From: [Mycobacterium] crassicus
GTDB lineage: Bacteria; Actinomycetota; Actinomycetes; Mycobacteriales; Mycobacteriaceae
Direction: 5' to 3'
NCBI RefSeq assembly: GCF_020181615.1
Contig: NZ_CP084029.1
Span: 1,511,206 to 1,575,205 of the forward strand
DNA: 64,000 nt
The notes beneath the pieces were generated by a model. That model had not been told where the DNA came from. It saw only the letters and a list, made by a program, of their open reading frames with translations, and did no database searches. Every line of letters begins with the position of its first letter. The first letter of the stretch is position 1. Of this stretch, positions 7,243-19,407 are shown in pieces. The position numbers and the translations under genes are program-made.

Positions 7243-7463
7243 TTCGCTTTGCGCTGCAACTGGGTCACGCAGGCTGTCGCAGCGGCAACACCTCGCCCGA
7301 CCCTCGGCACGGGCTGGTCGCCCTCAGTGGATGTAGTCCGCGTAGGTGGTCAACGTGTGGCCGAGGCTGCCGACGGTGTGGCGTTCATAGGTGATCCCCC
7401 TTCGCGTTCAGGGGTTACGCTGTGGCGCATATCTTGTGCGGAGTTGCATATCCGCTGGTCAGA

Positions 7464-7539
7464 TGGTGCCCCCGGCAGGATTCGAACCTGCGGCCTTCTG
7501 CTCCGGAGGCAGACGCTCTATCCCCTGAGCTACGGGGGC
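7464..7539 (-). tRNA. tRNA-Arg(CCG)
   Basis: The minus strand folds as a full cloverleaf: acceptor GCCCCCG paired with CGGGGGC, D arm GCTC/GAGC, anticodon stem TCTGC/GCAGA with loop CTCCGGA (anticodon CCG), T arm with GGTTCGAATCC, discriminator A and encoded CCA. 76 nt including CCA. Its 3' end faces the accessory region, the orientation expected for an integration site. Confidence 0.95.
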
Positions 7540-7637
7540 GCACGTACTACGGGCGCCAAGTGGGCTTTGACAGACTAACGCATGAATCGGAGGTTCCCGT
7601 CACGGGAACGGATTCGGGTCCTGACCACGTCAGACTC

Positions 7638-7643
7638 TAGGAT
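7638..7643 (+). promoter_or_regulatory. -10 box for argS
   Basis: TAGGAT ends 8 bases before the GTG start at 7652; no Shine-Dalgarno sequence is possible in the remaining space, so a leaderless mRNA is likely. Confidence 0.5.
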
Positions 7644-7651
7644 GGGGCATC

Positions 7652-9298
7652 GTGACCCCCGCCGATCTGGCCGAATTGCTCAAGAACACCGCAGCCGCGG
7701 TGCTGGCCGCACACGACCTGGACCCCGCTGCGTTGCCCGCGGCGGTCACCGTCGAGCGCCCGCGCAACCCCGAGCACGGCGACTACGCCACCAACCTGGC
7801 ACTGCAGCTGGGCAAGAAGGTCGGCGTCAACCCCCGTGAGCTGGCCGGTTGGCTGGCCACCGCGCTGGCCGACACCGACGGGATCGCCTCGGCCGACACC
7901 GCGGGTCCGGGCTTCGTCAACATCCGCCTGGACGCATCGGCGCAGGGTGTGGTGGTCGCCAACATCGTCGGCGCCGGCACCGCCTACGGGCACTCCAGCG
8001 AGTTCGACGGGCTCAACGTCAACCTTGAGTTCGTCTCGGCCAACCCCACCGGCCCCATCCACATCGGTGGTACCCGCTGGGCAGCGGTGGGCGACGCACT
8101 GGGCCGGCTGCTGAGCACCCAGGGCGCCGCGGTCACCCGCGAGTACTACTTCAACGACCACGGCGCCCAGATCGACCGGTTCGCCAACTCGCTGATCGCC
8201 GCCGCCAAAGGCGAGCCGGCCCCCGAGGACGGCTACGCCGGTGCCTACATCACCGACATCGCGGCCCAAATCCAGGCCAAGGCCCCCGACGCGCTGAACA
8301 GCCCCGACGCGCAGGAGACGTTCCGCGAGATCGGCGTGGACCTGATGTTCACCCACATCAAGGAATCGCTGCACGAGTTCGGCACCGACTTCGACGTGTT
8401 CACCCACGAAGACTCGATGCACACCTCCGGCCGGGTCGAGCAGGCCATCGAGCGGCTGCGCGCCAACGACAACATCTACGAAAAAGACGGCGCCACCTGG
8501 CTGCGCACCAGCGCCTACGGCGACGACAAAGACCGCGTTGTGATCAAGAGCGACGGCAAACCCGCCTACATCGCCGGCGACCTGGCCTACTACCTGGACA
8601 AGCGCGAGCGCGGCTTCAACCTGTGCATCTACATGCTCGGCGCCGACCACCACGGCTACATCGCCCGGCTCAAGGCCGCCGCGGCAGCCTTCGGTGACGA
8701 CCCGGCCACCGTCGAGGTGCTGATCGGCCAGATGGTCAACCTGGTGCGCGACGGCCAGCCGGTCAAGATGAGCAAGCGCGCCGGCACCGTCATCACTCTC
8801 GACGACCTGGTGGAGGCCATCGGCGTCGACGCCGCCCGCTACAGCCTGATCCGCTCCTCGGTGGACACCCCGATCGACATCGACCTGGCGCTGTGGTCCT
8901 CGGCGAGCAACGAAAACCCGGTCTACTACGTGCAATACGCGCACGCCCGGCTCTCGGCCCTGGCCCGCAACGCCGCCGAACTCGGCATCACCGCCGATGC
9001 CCCCAACCTCGGGCTGCTCAGCCACGAGAAGGAAGGCGCGCTGATCCGCAGCCTCGGGGAGTTCCCCCGGGTACTGAAAACTGCTGCGGCGCTGCGTGAA
9101 CCGCACCGGATCTGCCGGTATCTGGAAGACCTCGCCGGCGACTACCACCGGTTCTACGACAGCTGCCGGGTGCTGCCCCAAGGTGACGAGCAGCCGGGTG
9201 AACTGAACACCGCGCGGCTGGCGCTGTGTCAGGCCACCCGCCAGGTCGTCGCCAACGGGCTGGCGATCCTTGGCGTGAGCGCACCGGAGCGCATGTGA
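7652..9298 (+). CDS. argS: arginyl-tRNA synthetase
   Basis: 548 residues, GTG start. Charges tRNA-Arg with arginine in the cytoplasm (class I synthetase). The N-terminal Add1-type tRNA-binding domain covers about 1-110. The HIGH-like signature reads [10 protein letters not shown] near residue 135, and the KMSK loop is present (VKMSKRAGT, near 371). A C-terminal anticodon-binding DALR domain runs from about 420 to the end. Length matches the mycobacterial enzyme (about 550). It lies directly after the tRNA-Arg(CCG) gene in opposite orientation and starts a run of co-directional genes: its TGA overlaps the GTG of lysA by four bases, so translation is probably coupled. Confidence 0.97.
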   Translation: MTPADLAELLKNTAAAVLAAHDLDPAALPAAVTVERPRNPEHGDYATNLALQLGKKVGVNPRELAGWLATALADTDGIASADTAGPGFVNIRLDASAQGVVVANIVGAGTAYGHSSEFDGLNVNLEFVSANPTGPIHIGGTRWAAVGDALGRLLSTQGAAVTREYYFNDHGAQIDRFANSLIAAAKGEPAPEDGYAGAYITDIAAQIQAKAPDALNSPDAQETFREIGVDLMFTHIKESLHEFGTDFDVFTHEDSMHTSGRVEQAIERLRANDNIYEKDGATWLRTSAYGDDKDRVVIKSDGKPAYIAGDLAYYLDKRERGFNLCIYMLGADHHGYIARLKAAAAAFGDDPATVEVLIGQMVNLVRDGQPVKMSKRAGTVITLDDLVEAIGVDAARYSLIRSSVDTPIDIDLALWSSASNENPVYYVQYAHARLSALARNAAELGITADAPNLGLLSHEKEGALIRSLGEFPRVLKTAAALREPHRICRYLEDLAGDYHRFYDSCRVLPQGDEQPGELNTARLALCQATRQVVANGLAILGVSAPERM

Positions 9299-10731
9299 AC
9301 GTCCACCCTGCCGGCCCCCGCCACGCCGATGAGATCCACCACGACGGACTGCCGCCGCGGCCCCGGACCGCCCAGCAGCTGCTGGATCTGGCGCCGAATG
9401 TCTGGCCGCGCAACACCGTTCGCGGTGACGACGGCGTGACGCAGATCGCCGGGGTGAAGGTGACCGATCTCGCCGCCGAATACGGCACCCCGCTGTTCGT
9501 CATCGACGAGGACGATTTCCGCGGCCGCTGCCGCGAGATCGCCGAGGCATTCGGCGGCGGCGACCACGTGCACTACGCCGCCAAAGCCTTCCTGTGCACC
9601 GAAATCGCCCGCTGGATCGACCAGGAGGGCCTGTGCCTGGATGTCGCCACCGGAGGTGAGCTGGCGGTCGCACTGCGCGCCGGTTTCCCGGCGCAGCGGA
9701 TCACGTTGCACGGCAACAACAAATCGGTTGCCGAACTGGAGACCGCGGTCAACGCTCGCGTCGGCCACATCGTGCTGGACTCGCTGATCGAGATCGACCG
9801 TCTCAACGCCGTCGCCGCGGCGGCAGGTGTCGTGCAGGACGTGCTGGTGCGCGTCACCGTCGGGGTCGAGGCGCACACCCACGAGTTCATCTCGACCGCC
9901 CACGAAGACCAGAAGTTCGGGCTGTCGCTGGCCAGCGGTGCGGCGATGGACGCGCTGCGGCGGGTGTTCGCCGCCCAGCACCTGCGCCTGGTCGGTCTGC
10001 ACAGCCACATCGGCTCGCAGATCTTCGATGTCGCCGGCTTCGAGTTGGCCGCCCGCCGGGTTATCGGCCTGCTGCGCGACGCGGTCGCCGAATTCGGGGT
10101 GGACAAGACCGCGCAGCTGTCGGTGATCGACCTGGGCGGGGGACTGGGCATCTCCTACCTGCCGCAGGACGACCCGCCGCCGATGGCCGAGCTCGCCGCG
10201 AACCTCAGCGCCATCGTGCGCGACGAGTCCGCCGCGGTCGGCCTGCCGACCCCGACCCTGGTCGTCGAGCCCGGCCGGGCCATCGCCGGCCCCGGCACCA
10301 TCACGCTCTATGAGGTCGGCACCGTCAAAGACGTCGCCGTCAGTGCCTCCGCGACCCGTCGCTACGTCAGCGTCGACGGCGGCATGAGCGACAACATCCG
10401 GCCCGCGCTCTACGACGCCCACTACGACGTCCGGCTGGTGTCGCGGGGGCCGGAGAGCCTGGAAGGCGAAGCTGCGCAGCCGGTGCTGGCGCGCGTCGTC
10501 GGCAAACACTGCGAAAGCGGCGACATCATCGTGCGCGACACCTGGGTTCCCGAAGGCATGGTTCCCGGCGACCTGGTCGCCGTGGCCGCCACCGGCGCCT
10601 ACTGTTATTCGATGTCGAGCCGGTACAACCTGCTCACCCGTCCGGCAGTGGTGGCCGTACGGGACGGGACGGCTCGCCTTATGCTGCGCCGGGAAACCGT
10701 CGAAGACCTGATCAGCCTGGAGGTGAGGTAA
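9295..10731 (+). CDS. lysA: diaminopimelate decarboxylase
   Basis: 478 residues. PLP enzyme that converts meso-diaminopimelate to L-lysine, the last step of lysine synthesis. The PLP lysine is Lys97 in HYAAKAFLC. The glycine-rich phosphate-binding region is present ([12 protein letters not shown]), and HCESGD (Cys406) supplies the active-site Cys contributed across the dimer. The GTG start at 9295 overlaps the argS stop and gives about 30 residues before [11 protein letters not shown], where the M. tuberculosis protein begins; related mycobacteria carry a similar extension. Three bases separate it from thrA. Confidence 0.96.
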   Translation: MNVHPAGPRHADEIHHDGLPPRPRTAQQLLDLAPNVWPRNTVRGDDGVTQIAGVKVTDLAAEYGTPLFVIDEDDFRGRCREIAEAFGGGDHVHYAAKAFLCTEIARWIDQEGLCLDVATGGELAVALRAGFPAQRITLHGNNKSVAELETAVNARVGHIVLDSLIEIDRLNAVAAAAGVVQDVLVRVTVGVEAHTHEFISTAHEDQKFGLSLASGAAMDALRRVFAAQHLRLVGLHSHIGSQIFDVAGFELAARRVIGLLRDAVAEFGVDKTAQLSVIDLGGGLGISYLPQDDPPPMAELAANLSAIVRDESAAVGLPTPTLVVEPGRAIAGPGTITLYEVGTVKDVAVSASATRRYVSVDGGMSDNIRPALYDAHYDVRLVSRGPESLEGEAAQPVLARVVGKHCESGDIIVRDTWVPEGMVPGDLVAVAATGAYCYSMSSRYNLLTRPAVVAVRDGTARLMLRRETVEDLISLEVR

Positions 10732-10733
10732 CC

Positions 10734-12052
10734 GTGTCCGATACCGCGAGTCCCGTGGGCGTCGCAGTCCTGGGATTGGGCAACGTCGGCAGCGAAGTCG
10801 TGCGCATCATCGAGTCCAGCGCCGACGACCTCGCTGCCCGGATCGGTGCTCCGCTGGTGCTGCGTGGTGTCGGTGTGCGCCGGGTCTCGGCGGACCGGGG
10901 CGTGCCGGTGGAACTGCTCACCGACGACATCGACGGCCTGGTCTCCCGCAGCGACGTCGACATCGTGGTGGAGCTGATGGGCCCGGTGGAACCGGCCCGC
11001 AAGGCGATCCTGTCGGCCATCGCGCACGGCAAGTCTGTGGTCACCGCCAACAAGGCGCTGCTGTCCCGGTCCACCGGCGAGCTGGCCGAGGCCGCCGAGA
11101 CTGCGCGGGTCGACATGTACTTCGAGGCCGCCGTCGCTGGCGCGATCCCGGTCATCCGGCCGCTGACCCAGTCGCTGGCCGGTGACACCGTGCTGCGGGT
11201 GGCCGGAATCGTCAACGGCACCACCAACTACATCCTGTCCGAGATGGACTCCACCGGTGCCGATTACCGCAGCGCACTGGCCGACGCGAGCGCGCTGGGG
11301 TATGCCGAGGCCGACCCCACCGCCGACGTCGAGGGCTACGACGCCGCCGCCAAGGCCGCGATCCTGGCATCGATCGCTTTCCACACCCGGGTGACCGCCG
11401 ACGACGTCTACCGCGAGGGCATCACCAACATCACCCCGGCGGACTTCACCGCGGCGCGCGCGCTCGGTTGCACCATCAAGCTGCTGGCCATCTGCGAGCG
11501 CATCACCACCGGTGGGCAACAACGGGTTTCGGCCCGGGTCTACCCGGCGCTGGTACCGCAGGAACACCCGCTGGCCACCGTCAACGGCGCATTCAACGCA
11601 GTGGTGGTCGAGGCGGAGGCCGCCGGCCGGCTGATGTTCTACGGGCAGGGTGCCGGCGGTGCGCCGACCGCCTCTGCGGTCACCGGCGACCTGGTGATGG
11701 CCGCCCGCAACCGGGTGCAGGGCGGCCGCGGTCCGCGCGAGTCCAAGTACGCCCAGTTGACCATCGCGCCGATCGGCGATGTCCAGACCCGCTACTACGT
11801 GAGCATGGACGTCGCCGACAAGCCCGGTGTGCTGTCGTCGGTGGCCGCGGAGTTCGCCGCCCACGAGGTGAGTATCGCCGAGGTGCGCCAGGAAGGCGTC
11901 TCCGACGACGAGGGTCAACCGACCGGTGCCCGCATCGTGGTGGTCACCCACCGTGCCCCCGAAGCCGCATTGTCGAAAACCGTTGCGGCGCTGGTTGACC
12001 TGGACGCGGTCCAGCGAGTCGCCAGCGTGCTACGACTGGAAGGAACAGACCA

Positions 12053-12056
<4 letters not shown>
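10734..12056 (+). CDS. thrA: homoserine dehydrogenase
   Basis: 440 residues, GTG start. Reduces aspartate semialdehyde to homoserine with NAD(P)H, the branch point to threonine and methionine. The N-terminal Rossmann motif is GLGNVGSEV (about 14-22). The catalytic domain has [12 protein letters not shown] and the [16 protein letters not shown] signature with the catalytic Lys. A C-terminal ACT domain (about 350-440, [15 protein letters not shown]) should bind threonine for feedback control. It lies 3 bases after lysA and overlaps thrC by 4 bases, forming a lysA-thrA-thrC-thrB operon. Also called hom. Confidence 0.97.
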
Positions 12057-14082
<2,026 letters not shown>

Positions 14083-14346
14083 GGCGCGCCGCGCAGCAAT
14101 TGTTGCGCCCGGCCCGCAACCGCGTTATCCTCGGTCCCGTCCCGCATTCGCGGCATCAGCACCTGGATCAGACTGCGATGTCACTGGGATGCCACCAAAT
14201 TCTTCCCGTTGCTGACGGTTTGCGATTCGACGCCGCCGATACGGGTAAACACCGTTAAACAGTCGACGGTGTCACGCACTCGGCGACTCCGCTGAATGCA
14301 CCCAACCCCTCGCGTGACAAAACCGACGAGGGAAGAAAGGAAATCC
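14083..14346 (+). promoter_or_regulatory. long leader region upstream of rho
   Basis: 264 bases without a gene. It carries the candidate promoter and, at its end, the purine-rich GAGGGAAGAAAGGAA that should act as ribosome binding site for the GTG at 14347. Rho genes are often autoregulated through such leaders by Rho-dependent attenuation; that is inferred here. Confidence 0.4.
14100..14131 (+). promoter_or_regulatory. candidate rho promoter
   Basis: TTGTTG (14100-14105) and TATCCT (14126-14131, TANNNT) are separated by 20 bases. A start near 14138 would give a leader of about 210 bases. Spacing is longer than ideal, so only the -10 is well supported. Confidence 0.35.
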
Positions 14347-16338
14347 GTGACCGAAACGGACCTCTTCACGGCTGAAGGCAGCACCGACCAGGAGTCGCTG
14401 TCAACCCCCCAGAGCAGTCCCGAGACCCCGAGCCAGAGCGCTCCTGAGGTCTCATCTCCCAGCACCGGCGGCCCGGCCGGTGGCGACGACGCTGCGGCGT
14501 CGACCCCGGAAGCGGGCTCCGCGCCCGCTGCCACTCCCGAGGCCGCCTCGGACGCGTCCTTGTCGGCGATGGTGCTGCCCGAGCTGCGGGCCCTCGCCAA
14601 CCGCGTCGGTGTCAAGAGCTCCTCCGGGATGCGCAAGAGCGAGCTGATCGCCGCGATCCGTGAGGTCAGCGCCAGCAGTGGCGACACGGCCGAGGCCGAA
14701 GCACCCGAGGCCGACGAGGCCAAGACCGAAGCGCCCGAGGCCGAAGCGCCCAAGGCTGAGGAGCCCAAGACCGAGGAGCCCGCCAACGGTGCGGCCAACG
14801 GCGTCGAGCCCACCCGCGTGGAGGCCGACACCACCGAATCGCGGCCTCGACGGGAACGTCGCGGCGCGAACCGCGAATCCGGCGCACCCACGGCGGCCAA
14901 CGGCGCCGAGCCGGACAAGCAAGGCGAACAGCGCAAGCAGGACCGGACTGAGGACAAGGCCGACCAGGCCGAACGGTCCGGTGGCCGCCGCGAGGGAGCC
15001 AAGACCGACGAGTCGACGCAGTCCACCAAGGCTGACGACCAGGGCGGCGACCAGCAGAACCGCGGTGGTGGCGACGACGACGGCGACGGACGGGGTGGCC
15101 GACGCGGCCGCCGTTTCCGCGACCGGCGTCGCCGGGGCGAGCGTGGTGGCGAGGGCGGCGGCCCCAGCGGTGACGCCGAACTGCGCGAGGACGACGTGGT
15201 GCAGCCGGTCGCCGGCATCCTCGACGTGCTGGACAACTACGCGTTCGTCCGGACCTCCGGCTACCTGGCCGGACCCAACGACGTCTACGTCTCGATGAAC
15301 ATGGTCCGCAAGAACGGGCTGCGCCGCGGCGACGCGGTGACCGGCGCGGTGCGGGTGGCCCGGGACGGCGACCAGCCCAACCAGCGGCAGAAGTTCAACC
15401 CGCTGGTGCGGTTGGACTCGGTCAACGGTGGCCCGGTCGAAGAGGCCCGGAACCGTCCGGACTTCACCAAGCTGACCCCGCTGTACCCGAACCAGCGGCT
15501 GCGGTTGGAGACCTCGGGGGAGAAGCTGACCACCCGTGTCATCGACCTGATCATGCCGATCGGCAAGGGGCAGCGCGCCCTGATCGTGTCGCCGCCCAAG
15601 GCCGGTAAGACCACGATCATGCAGGACATCGCCAACGCGATCACCCGCAACAACCCCGAGTGCCACCTGATGGTGGTGCTGGTCGACGAGCGTCCCGAAG
15701 AAGTCACCGACATGCAGCGCTCGGTCAAGGGTGAGGTCATCGCCTCGACCTTCGACCGGCCGCCGTCAGACCACACCCAGGCCGCCGAGCTGGCCATCGA
15801 GCGGGCCAAGCGCCTGGTCGAGCAGGGCAAGGACGTGGTCGTGCTGCTGGACTCGATCACCCGGCTGGGGCGTGCGTACAACAACGCCTCGCCGGCGTCG
15901 GGCCGCATCCTGTCCGGTGGTGTGGACTCCACCGCGCTGTACCCGCCCAAGCGGTTCCTGGGCGCGGCCCGCAACATCGAGGACGGCGGCTCGCTGACCA
16001 TCATCGCCACCGCGATGGTGGAGACCGGCTCCACCGGTGACACGGTGATCTTCGAAGAGTTCAAGGGCACCGGCAACGCCGAGCTCAAGCTGGACCGCAA
16101 GATCGCCGAGCGTCGGGTGTTCCCGGCGGTCGACGTCAACCCGTCCGGAACCCGTAAGGACGAGCTGCTGCTCTCGCCGGACGAGTTCGCGATCGTGCAC
16201 AAGCTGCGCCGTCTGCTGTCGGGCCTGGATTCGCATCAGGCCATCGATCTGTTGATGAGCCAGCTGCGCAAGACCAAGAACAACTACGAGTTCTTGGTTC
16301 AGGTCTCCAAGACCACGCCTGGAATGGACAACGACTGA
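14347..16338 (+). CDS. rho: transcription termination factor Rho
   Basis: 663 residues from GTG 14347, chosen for the purine-rich RBS and the VTETDLFTA start similar to the M. tuberculosis protein; the 17-codon upstream extension is leader. Hexameric RNA translocase that ends transcription. A SAP-like/Rho N domain (LPELRALANRVGVKSSSGMR) is interrupted from about 110 to 275 by a long charged insertion with Pro/Ala/Glu repeats (PEAEAPKAEEPKTEEP) and an Arg/Gly-rich end (RRGRRFRDRRRRGERG). The S1-like cold-shock fold follows (GILDVLDNYAFVRTSGYL). The ATPase has Walker A PPKAGKT (416-422), the Q-loop and the R-loop. Met557 in ATAMVETG replaces the Leu found in E. coli. Confidence 0.97.
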   Translation: MTETDLFTAEGSTDQESLSTPQSSPETPSQSAPEVSSPSTGGPAGGDDAAASTPEAGSAPAATPEAASDASLSAMVLPELRALANRVGVKSSSGMRKSELIAAIREVSASSGDTAEAEAPEADEAKTEAPEAEAPKAEEPKTEEPANGAANGVEPTRVEADTTESRPRRERRGANRESGAPTAANGAEPDKQGEQRKQDRTEDKADQAERSGGRREGAKTDESTQSTKADDQGGDQQNRGGGDDDGDGRGGRRGRRFRDRRRRGERGGEGGGPSGDAELREDDVVQPVAGILDVLDNYAFVRTSGYLAGPNDVYVSMNMVRKNGLRRGDAVTGAVRVARDGDQPNQRQKFNPLVRLDSVNGGPVEEARNRPDFTKLTPLYPNQRLRLETSGEKLTTRVIDLIMPIGKGQRALIVSPPKAGKTTIMQDIANAITRNNPECHLMVVLVDERPEEVTDMQRSVKGEVIASTFDRPPSDHTQAAELAIERAKRLVEQGKDVVVLLDSITRLGRAYNNASPASGRILSGGVDSTALYPPKRFLGAARNIEDGGSLTIIATAMVETGSTGDTVIFEEFKGTGNAELKLDRKIAERRVFPAVDVNPSGTRKDELLLSPDEFAIVHKLRRLLSGLDSHQAIDLLMSQLRKTKNNYEFLVQVSKTTPGMDND

Positions 16339-16384
16339 CGGGTGCCCGCACCCCGACGGCCCAACTCGCTGGAATGCGTGAGAC

Positions 16385-16404
16385 GCTCCCGGCGTTTTGG
16401 GAGC
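16385..16404 (+). terminator. weak hairpin after rho
   Basis: GCTCCC (16385-16390), loop GGCGTTTT, GGGAGC (16399-16404). Six pairs with no U-tract. A CATAAT motif around 16420 could serve the promoter of rpmE. Confidence 0.3.
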
Positions 16405-16499
16405 CGACAGCGCAGCTGGCATAATCGAACATCTCAGGTTCCGGTTCACGTCCGCCTCAATGGTTGACGACCCGGCGACCGACGATCGAAGAGGACATC

Positions 16500-16748
16500 A
16501 TGAAAACTGGCATTCACCCCGCCTACGGCGAGACCACCGTGGTCTGCGGTTGCGGCAACAGCTTCACCACCCGCAGCACCAAGGAAAGCGGCCACATCGT
16601 GGTCGAGGTCTGCTCGCAGTGCCACCCGTTCTACACCGGCAAGCAGAAGATCCTCGACAGCGGCGGCCGGGTTGCCCGCTTCGAGAAGCGCTACGGCAAG
16701 CGCAACGTCGGTGGCGCAGCTGACGCTGCGGAAGCCGCCGACAAGTAG
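16500..16748 (+). CDS. rpmE: 50S ribosomal protein L31, zinc form
   Basis: 82 residues from ATG 16500, preceded by GAAGAGGACATC with a GAGG ribosome site. Contains Cys16, Cys18, Cys38 and Cys41 (VVCGCGN and [10 protein letters not shown]), the zinc-holding C+ type of L31. The conserved [20 protein letters not shown] closes the fold; the Ala-rich tail is typical for mycobacteria. It stands between rho and prfA, followed by a strong hairpin. Confidence 0.97.
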   Translation: MKTGIHPAYGETTVVCGCGNSFTTRSTKESGHIVVEVCSQCHPFYTGKQKILDSGGRVARFEKRYGKRNVGGAADAAEAADK

Positions 16749-16756
16749 CACCCTTA

Positions 16757-16796
16757 CCGACGCCCGGAACGTGCCTGCACGTAGCCCGGGCGTCGG
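16757..16796 (+). terminator. two-tier hairpin between rpmE and prfA
   Basis: CCGACGCCCGG (16757-16767) pairs perfectly with CCGGGCGTCGG (16786-16796), and the loop holds a second stem ACGTGC/GCACGT. No U-run follows. Likely terminator or mRNA-stabilising element after rpmE. Confidence 0.55.
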
Positions 16797-16820
16797 CTTG
16801 CGTTCGGGGATGGAGGTGAG

Positions 16821-17897
16821 ATGACCCGCAGCATGCAGACGATCGACGCACTGCTGGCCGAACACGGTGATCTGGAAACTCAGCTCTCCGACCCCGAACT
16901 GCACAACGACCCGGCCGAAGCCCGCCGGGTGGGGCGGCGGTTCGCCCAGTTGGCGCCGATCGTCGCCACCTATCGCAAACTCGAGTCGGCCCGCGGCGAC
17001 CTGGAGGCCGCGCGCGAGTTGGCCGCCGACGATGCGTCGTTCGCCGCCGAGGTGCCCGAGTTGGAGGCCAGCGTCGCCCAACTCGACACCCAGCTCACCG
17101 ACATGCTGGCACCCCGCGACCCGCACGACGCCGACGACATCGTGCTGGAGGTCAAGTCCGGCGAGGGCGGGGAGGAATCCGCACTGTTCGCCGCCGACCT
17201 GGCCCGGATGTACATCCGTTACGCCGAACGCAACGGCTGGAAGGTCACCGTCCTCGACGAGACCACCTCCGATCTCGGCGGCTACAAGGACGCCACGCTC
17301 ACCATCGCGAGCAAGGGCGACAGCGCCGACGGCGTGTGGTCCAAGATGAAGTTCGAAGGCGGTGTGCACCGGGTGCAGCGGGTGCCGGTGACCGAATCCC
17401 AGGGTCGGGTCCACACCTCGGCCGCCGGCGTGCTGGTCTACCCCGAGCCCGAAGAGGTCGCCGAGGTTTCCATCGACGAGTCAGACCTGCGCATCGACGT
17501 CTATCGGTCATCGGGCAAGGGCGGCCAGGGCGTCAACACCACCGACTCCGCGGTGCGGATCACTCACCTGCCGACGGGGATCGTGGTCACCTGCCAGAAC
17601 GAGCGGTCCCAGCTGCAGAACAAGGCGCGCGCCCTGCAGGTGCTGGCGGCCAGGCTGCAGGCAGTGGCCGAGGAGCAGGCGCAGGCGGACGCCTCGGCCG
17701 ACCGGGCCAGCCAGATCCGCACCGTGGACCGCAGCGAGCGCATCCGCACCTACAACTTCCCGGAGAACCGGATCACCGACCACCGCATCGGCTACAAGGC
17801 GCACAACCTCGACCAGGTCCTCGACGGGGACCTCGACGCCATGTTCGATGCGCTGGCAGCCGCCGACAAGGAAACCCGGTTACAGGGGACGGCGTGA
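16821..17897 (+). CDS. prfA: peptide chain release factor 1
   Basis: 358 residues from ATG 16821 with GGAGGTGAG directly upstream; a second ATG 12 bases on is possible. Recognises UAA/UAG stop codons and triggers peptide release. The catalytic GGQ is at 234-236 ([13 protein letters not shown]), the site methylated by the neighbouring PrmC. The N-terminal coiled helical hairpin and the [20 protein letters not shown] region are typical of RF1. The stop overlaps the prmC start by 4 bases, pairing the substrate with its modifying enzyme. Confidence 0.97.
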   Translation: MTRSMQTIDALLAEHGDLETQLSDPELHNDPAEARRVGRRFAQLAPIVATYRKLESARGDLEAARELAADDASFAAEVPELEASVAQLDTQLTDMLAPRDPHDADDIVLEVKSGEGGEESALFAADLARMYIRYAERNGWKVTVLDETTSDLGGYKDATLTIASKGDSADGVWSKMKFEGGVHRVQRVPVTESQGRVHTSAAGVLVYPEPEEVAEVSIDESDLRIDVYRSSGKGGQGVNTTDSAVRITHLPTGIVVTCQNERSQLQNKARALQVLAARLQAVAEEQAQADASADRASQIRTVDRSERIRTYNFPENRITDHRIGYKAHNLDQVLDGDLDAMFDALAAADKETRLQGTA

Positions 17898-18751
17898 GCC
17901 GAGTACGGGAAGCGATTGACTCCGCTGCAGCGCTTTTCGCTGATGCCGGGATCGATTCCGCCCGCTACGACGCTGAAGAACTCGCCGCCCATGCTGCCGG
18001 CACCGAACGCGGCCTGCTGGCGCTGCTGGATCCGCCCGACGACGAGTTCTACGGGCGTTACCGGGAATTGGTGGCCGCGCGCAGTTCCCGGATCCCGCTG
18101 CAACACCTGATCGGGACCGCGCCGTTCGGCCCGGTGACGCTGCACGTCGGCCCGGGGGTGTTCACCCCGCGCCCGGAGACCGAGGCCATGCTGGAATGGG
18201 CTCTCAGACAAGCCGAAGCTCAACAGCTTCCCGCGTCCGCGCTGATCGTCGACGCCTGCACCGGGACCGGCGCCCTGGCGATCGCGTTGGCTCACAGTCT
18301 CCCCGCCGCACGGGTACTGGCCGTCGATGACTCCGACTCGGCGCTGGACTACGCCCGCCGCAACTGCGCCGGAACAGCCGTGGAGTTGATCCGGGCCGAC
18401 GTCACCCAGCCAGGTCTGCTGTCGCAGTTCGACGGCAAGGTGGACCTGATGGTCAGCAACCCGCCCTATGTTCCCGACGGGGCCGTGCTGGATCCCGAGG
18501 TAGCCCAACATGATCCCGCGCATGCACTGTTCGGCGGGCCCGACGGCATGGCAGTGATCGTCCCGCTGGCCGCGCTGGCCGCCCGCCTGCTGCGTCCGGG
18601 CGGCTCGTTCGCGGTGGAACACGACGACACCACGTCGGCAGCGACCGTCGAAACCCTGCTCGACACCGGATGTTTCGATGAGGTGGTGGCACGCTCAGAC
18701 CTGGCCGGACGGCTACGGTTCGTAACGGCAGTCAGGAACGGTCAGTCATGA
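17894..18751 (+). CDS. prmC: release-factor glutamine methyltransferase
   Basis: 285 residues from GTG 17894 (GTGA overlap with prfA). S-adenosylmethionine-dependent enzyme that N5-methylates the Gln of the release-factor GGQ motif. Visible are the N-terminal helical domain, the SAM-binding [15 protein letters not shown], the acidic strand [11 protein letters not shown] and the substrate-Gln-binding NPPY (189-192). Its stop overlaps the start of the sua5 gene by 4 bases, keeping translation factors and tRNA modification in one operon. Also named hemK. Confidence 0.95.
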   Translation: MSRVREAIDSAAALFADAGIDSARYDAEELAAHAAGTERGLLALLDPPDDEFYGRYRELVAARSSRIPLQHLIGTAPFGPVTLHVGPGVFTPRPETEAMLEWALRQAEAQQLPASALIVDACTGTGALAIALAHSLPAARVLAVDDSDSALDYARRNCAGTAVELIRADVTQPGLLSQFDGKVDLMVSNPPYVPDGAVLDPEVAQHDPAHALFGGPDGMAVIVPLAALAARLLRPGGSFAVEHDDTTSAATVETLLDTGCFDEVVARSDLAGRLRFVTAVRNGQS

Positions 18752-19407
18752 CAGAGGTTTTCGACTGTGCCGACGCCGAACAGCGTGAGGCCGGGATCGC
18801 CGCCGCGATCGACGCGGTGCGTGGCGGCCGGCTTGTGGTGCTGCCGACCGACACCGTTTACGGCATCGGCGCGGATGCCTTCAACGACGCCGGGGTGACC
18901 GCGCTGCTGGCAGCCAAGAACCGTGGCCGAGACATGCCCGTCGGCGTGCTGGTCGGATCATGGAACTCCATCGACGGGCTGGCGCTGGTGGTCCCCGACG
19001 CCGCCCGGGAACTGATCCGGGCGTTCTGGCCGGGCGCGATCAGCCTGATCGTCACCCAGGCACCGTCGCTGCAGTGGGATCTCGGCGACGCGCGCGGCAC
19101 CGTCATGGTGCGCATGCCGCTGCATCCGGTGGCCCTGGAGGTGCTCAAGGCAGTGGGCCCTATGGCGGTCTCCAGCGCCAATGTCTCCGGCGGGTCGCCC
19201 GCCGTCGAGGCCGCCGAAGCGCAAAGCCAGCTGGGGGAGTCCGTCGACGTCTACCTCGACGCGGGCCCAGCCGAACAGGGCGCGGCTTCGACGATCGTGG
19301 ATCTGACGGGCCCCGCGCCGCGGATCGTCCGCACCGGACCGGTCTCCGCCGAGCAGATCGGCGCCGTGCTGGGGCTGGATCCGGACTCGCTGACGGGGAC
19401 ATCGTGA
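18748..19407 (+). CDS. threonylcarbamoyl-AMP synthase (YrdC/Sua5)
   Basis: 219 residues from ATG 18748. Makes threonylcarbamoyl-AMP from threonine, bicarbonate and ATP, the first step of t6A formation at position 37 of ANN-decoding tRNAs. The YrdC-fold signatures are present: GRLVVLPTDTVYGIGADA near the N-terminus, KNRGRDMP, WPGAISLIV and MAVSSANVSG. It is a single-domain protein with no clear C-terminal Sua5 domain. Overlaps prmC and wecA by 4 bases each. Confidence 0.95.
   Translation: MTEVFDCADAEQREAGIAAAIDAVRGGRLVVLPTDTVYGIGADAFNDAGVTALLAAKNRGRDMPVGVLVGSWNSIDGLALVVPDAARELIRAFWPGAISLIVTQAPSLQWDLGDARGTVMVRMPLHPVALEVLKAVGPMAVSSANVSGGSPAVEAAEAQSQLGESVDVYLDAGPAEQGAASTIVDLTGPAPRIVRTGPVSAEQIGAVLGLDPDSLTGTS

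Noticed and set aside
7324..7407. Minus-strand piece ending LGHTLTTYADYIH next to the tRNA, reminiscent of a tyrosine recombinase end
   Set aside because: Only 28 codons after a stop, and too few residues between the LGH and the Tyr for a recombinase. Could be a remnant, but not supportable.
7243..7463. Search for an attachment-site duplicate of the tRNA-Arg 3' end inside the window
   Set aside because: No second copy was noticed left of the tRNA; the other end of the island may lie outside the window.
16464..16499. Upstream ATG extending L31 by 12 residues
   Set aside because: L31 family starts at MK..IHP; the ATG at 16500 has the ribosome site.
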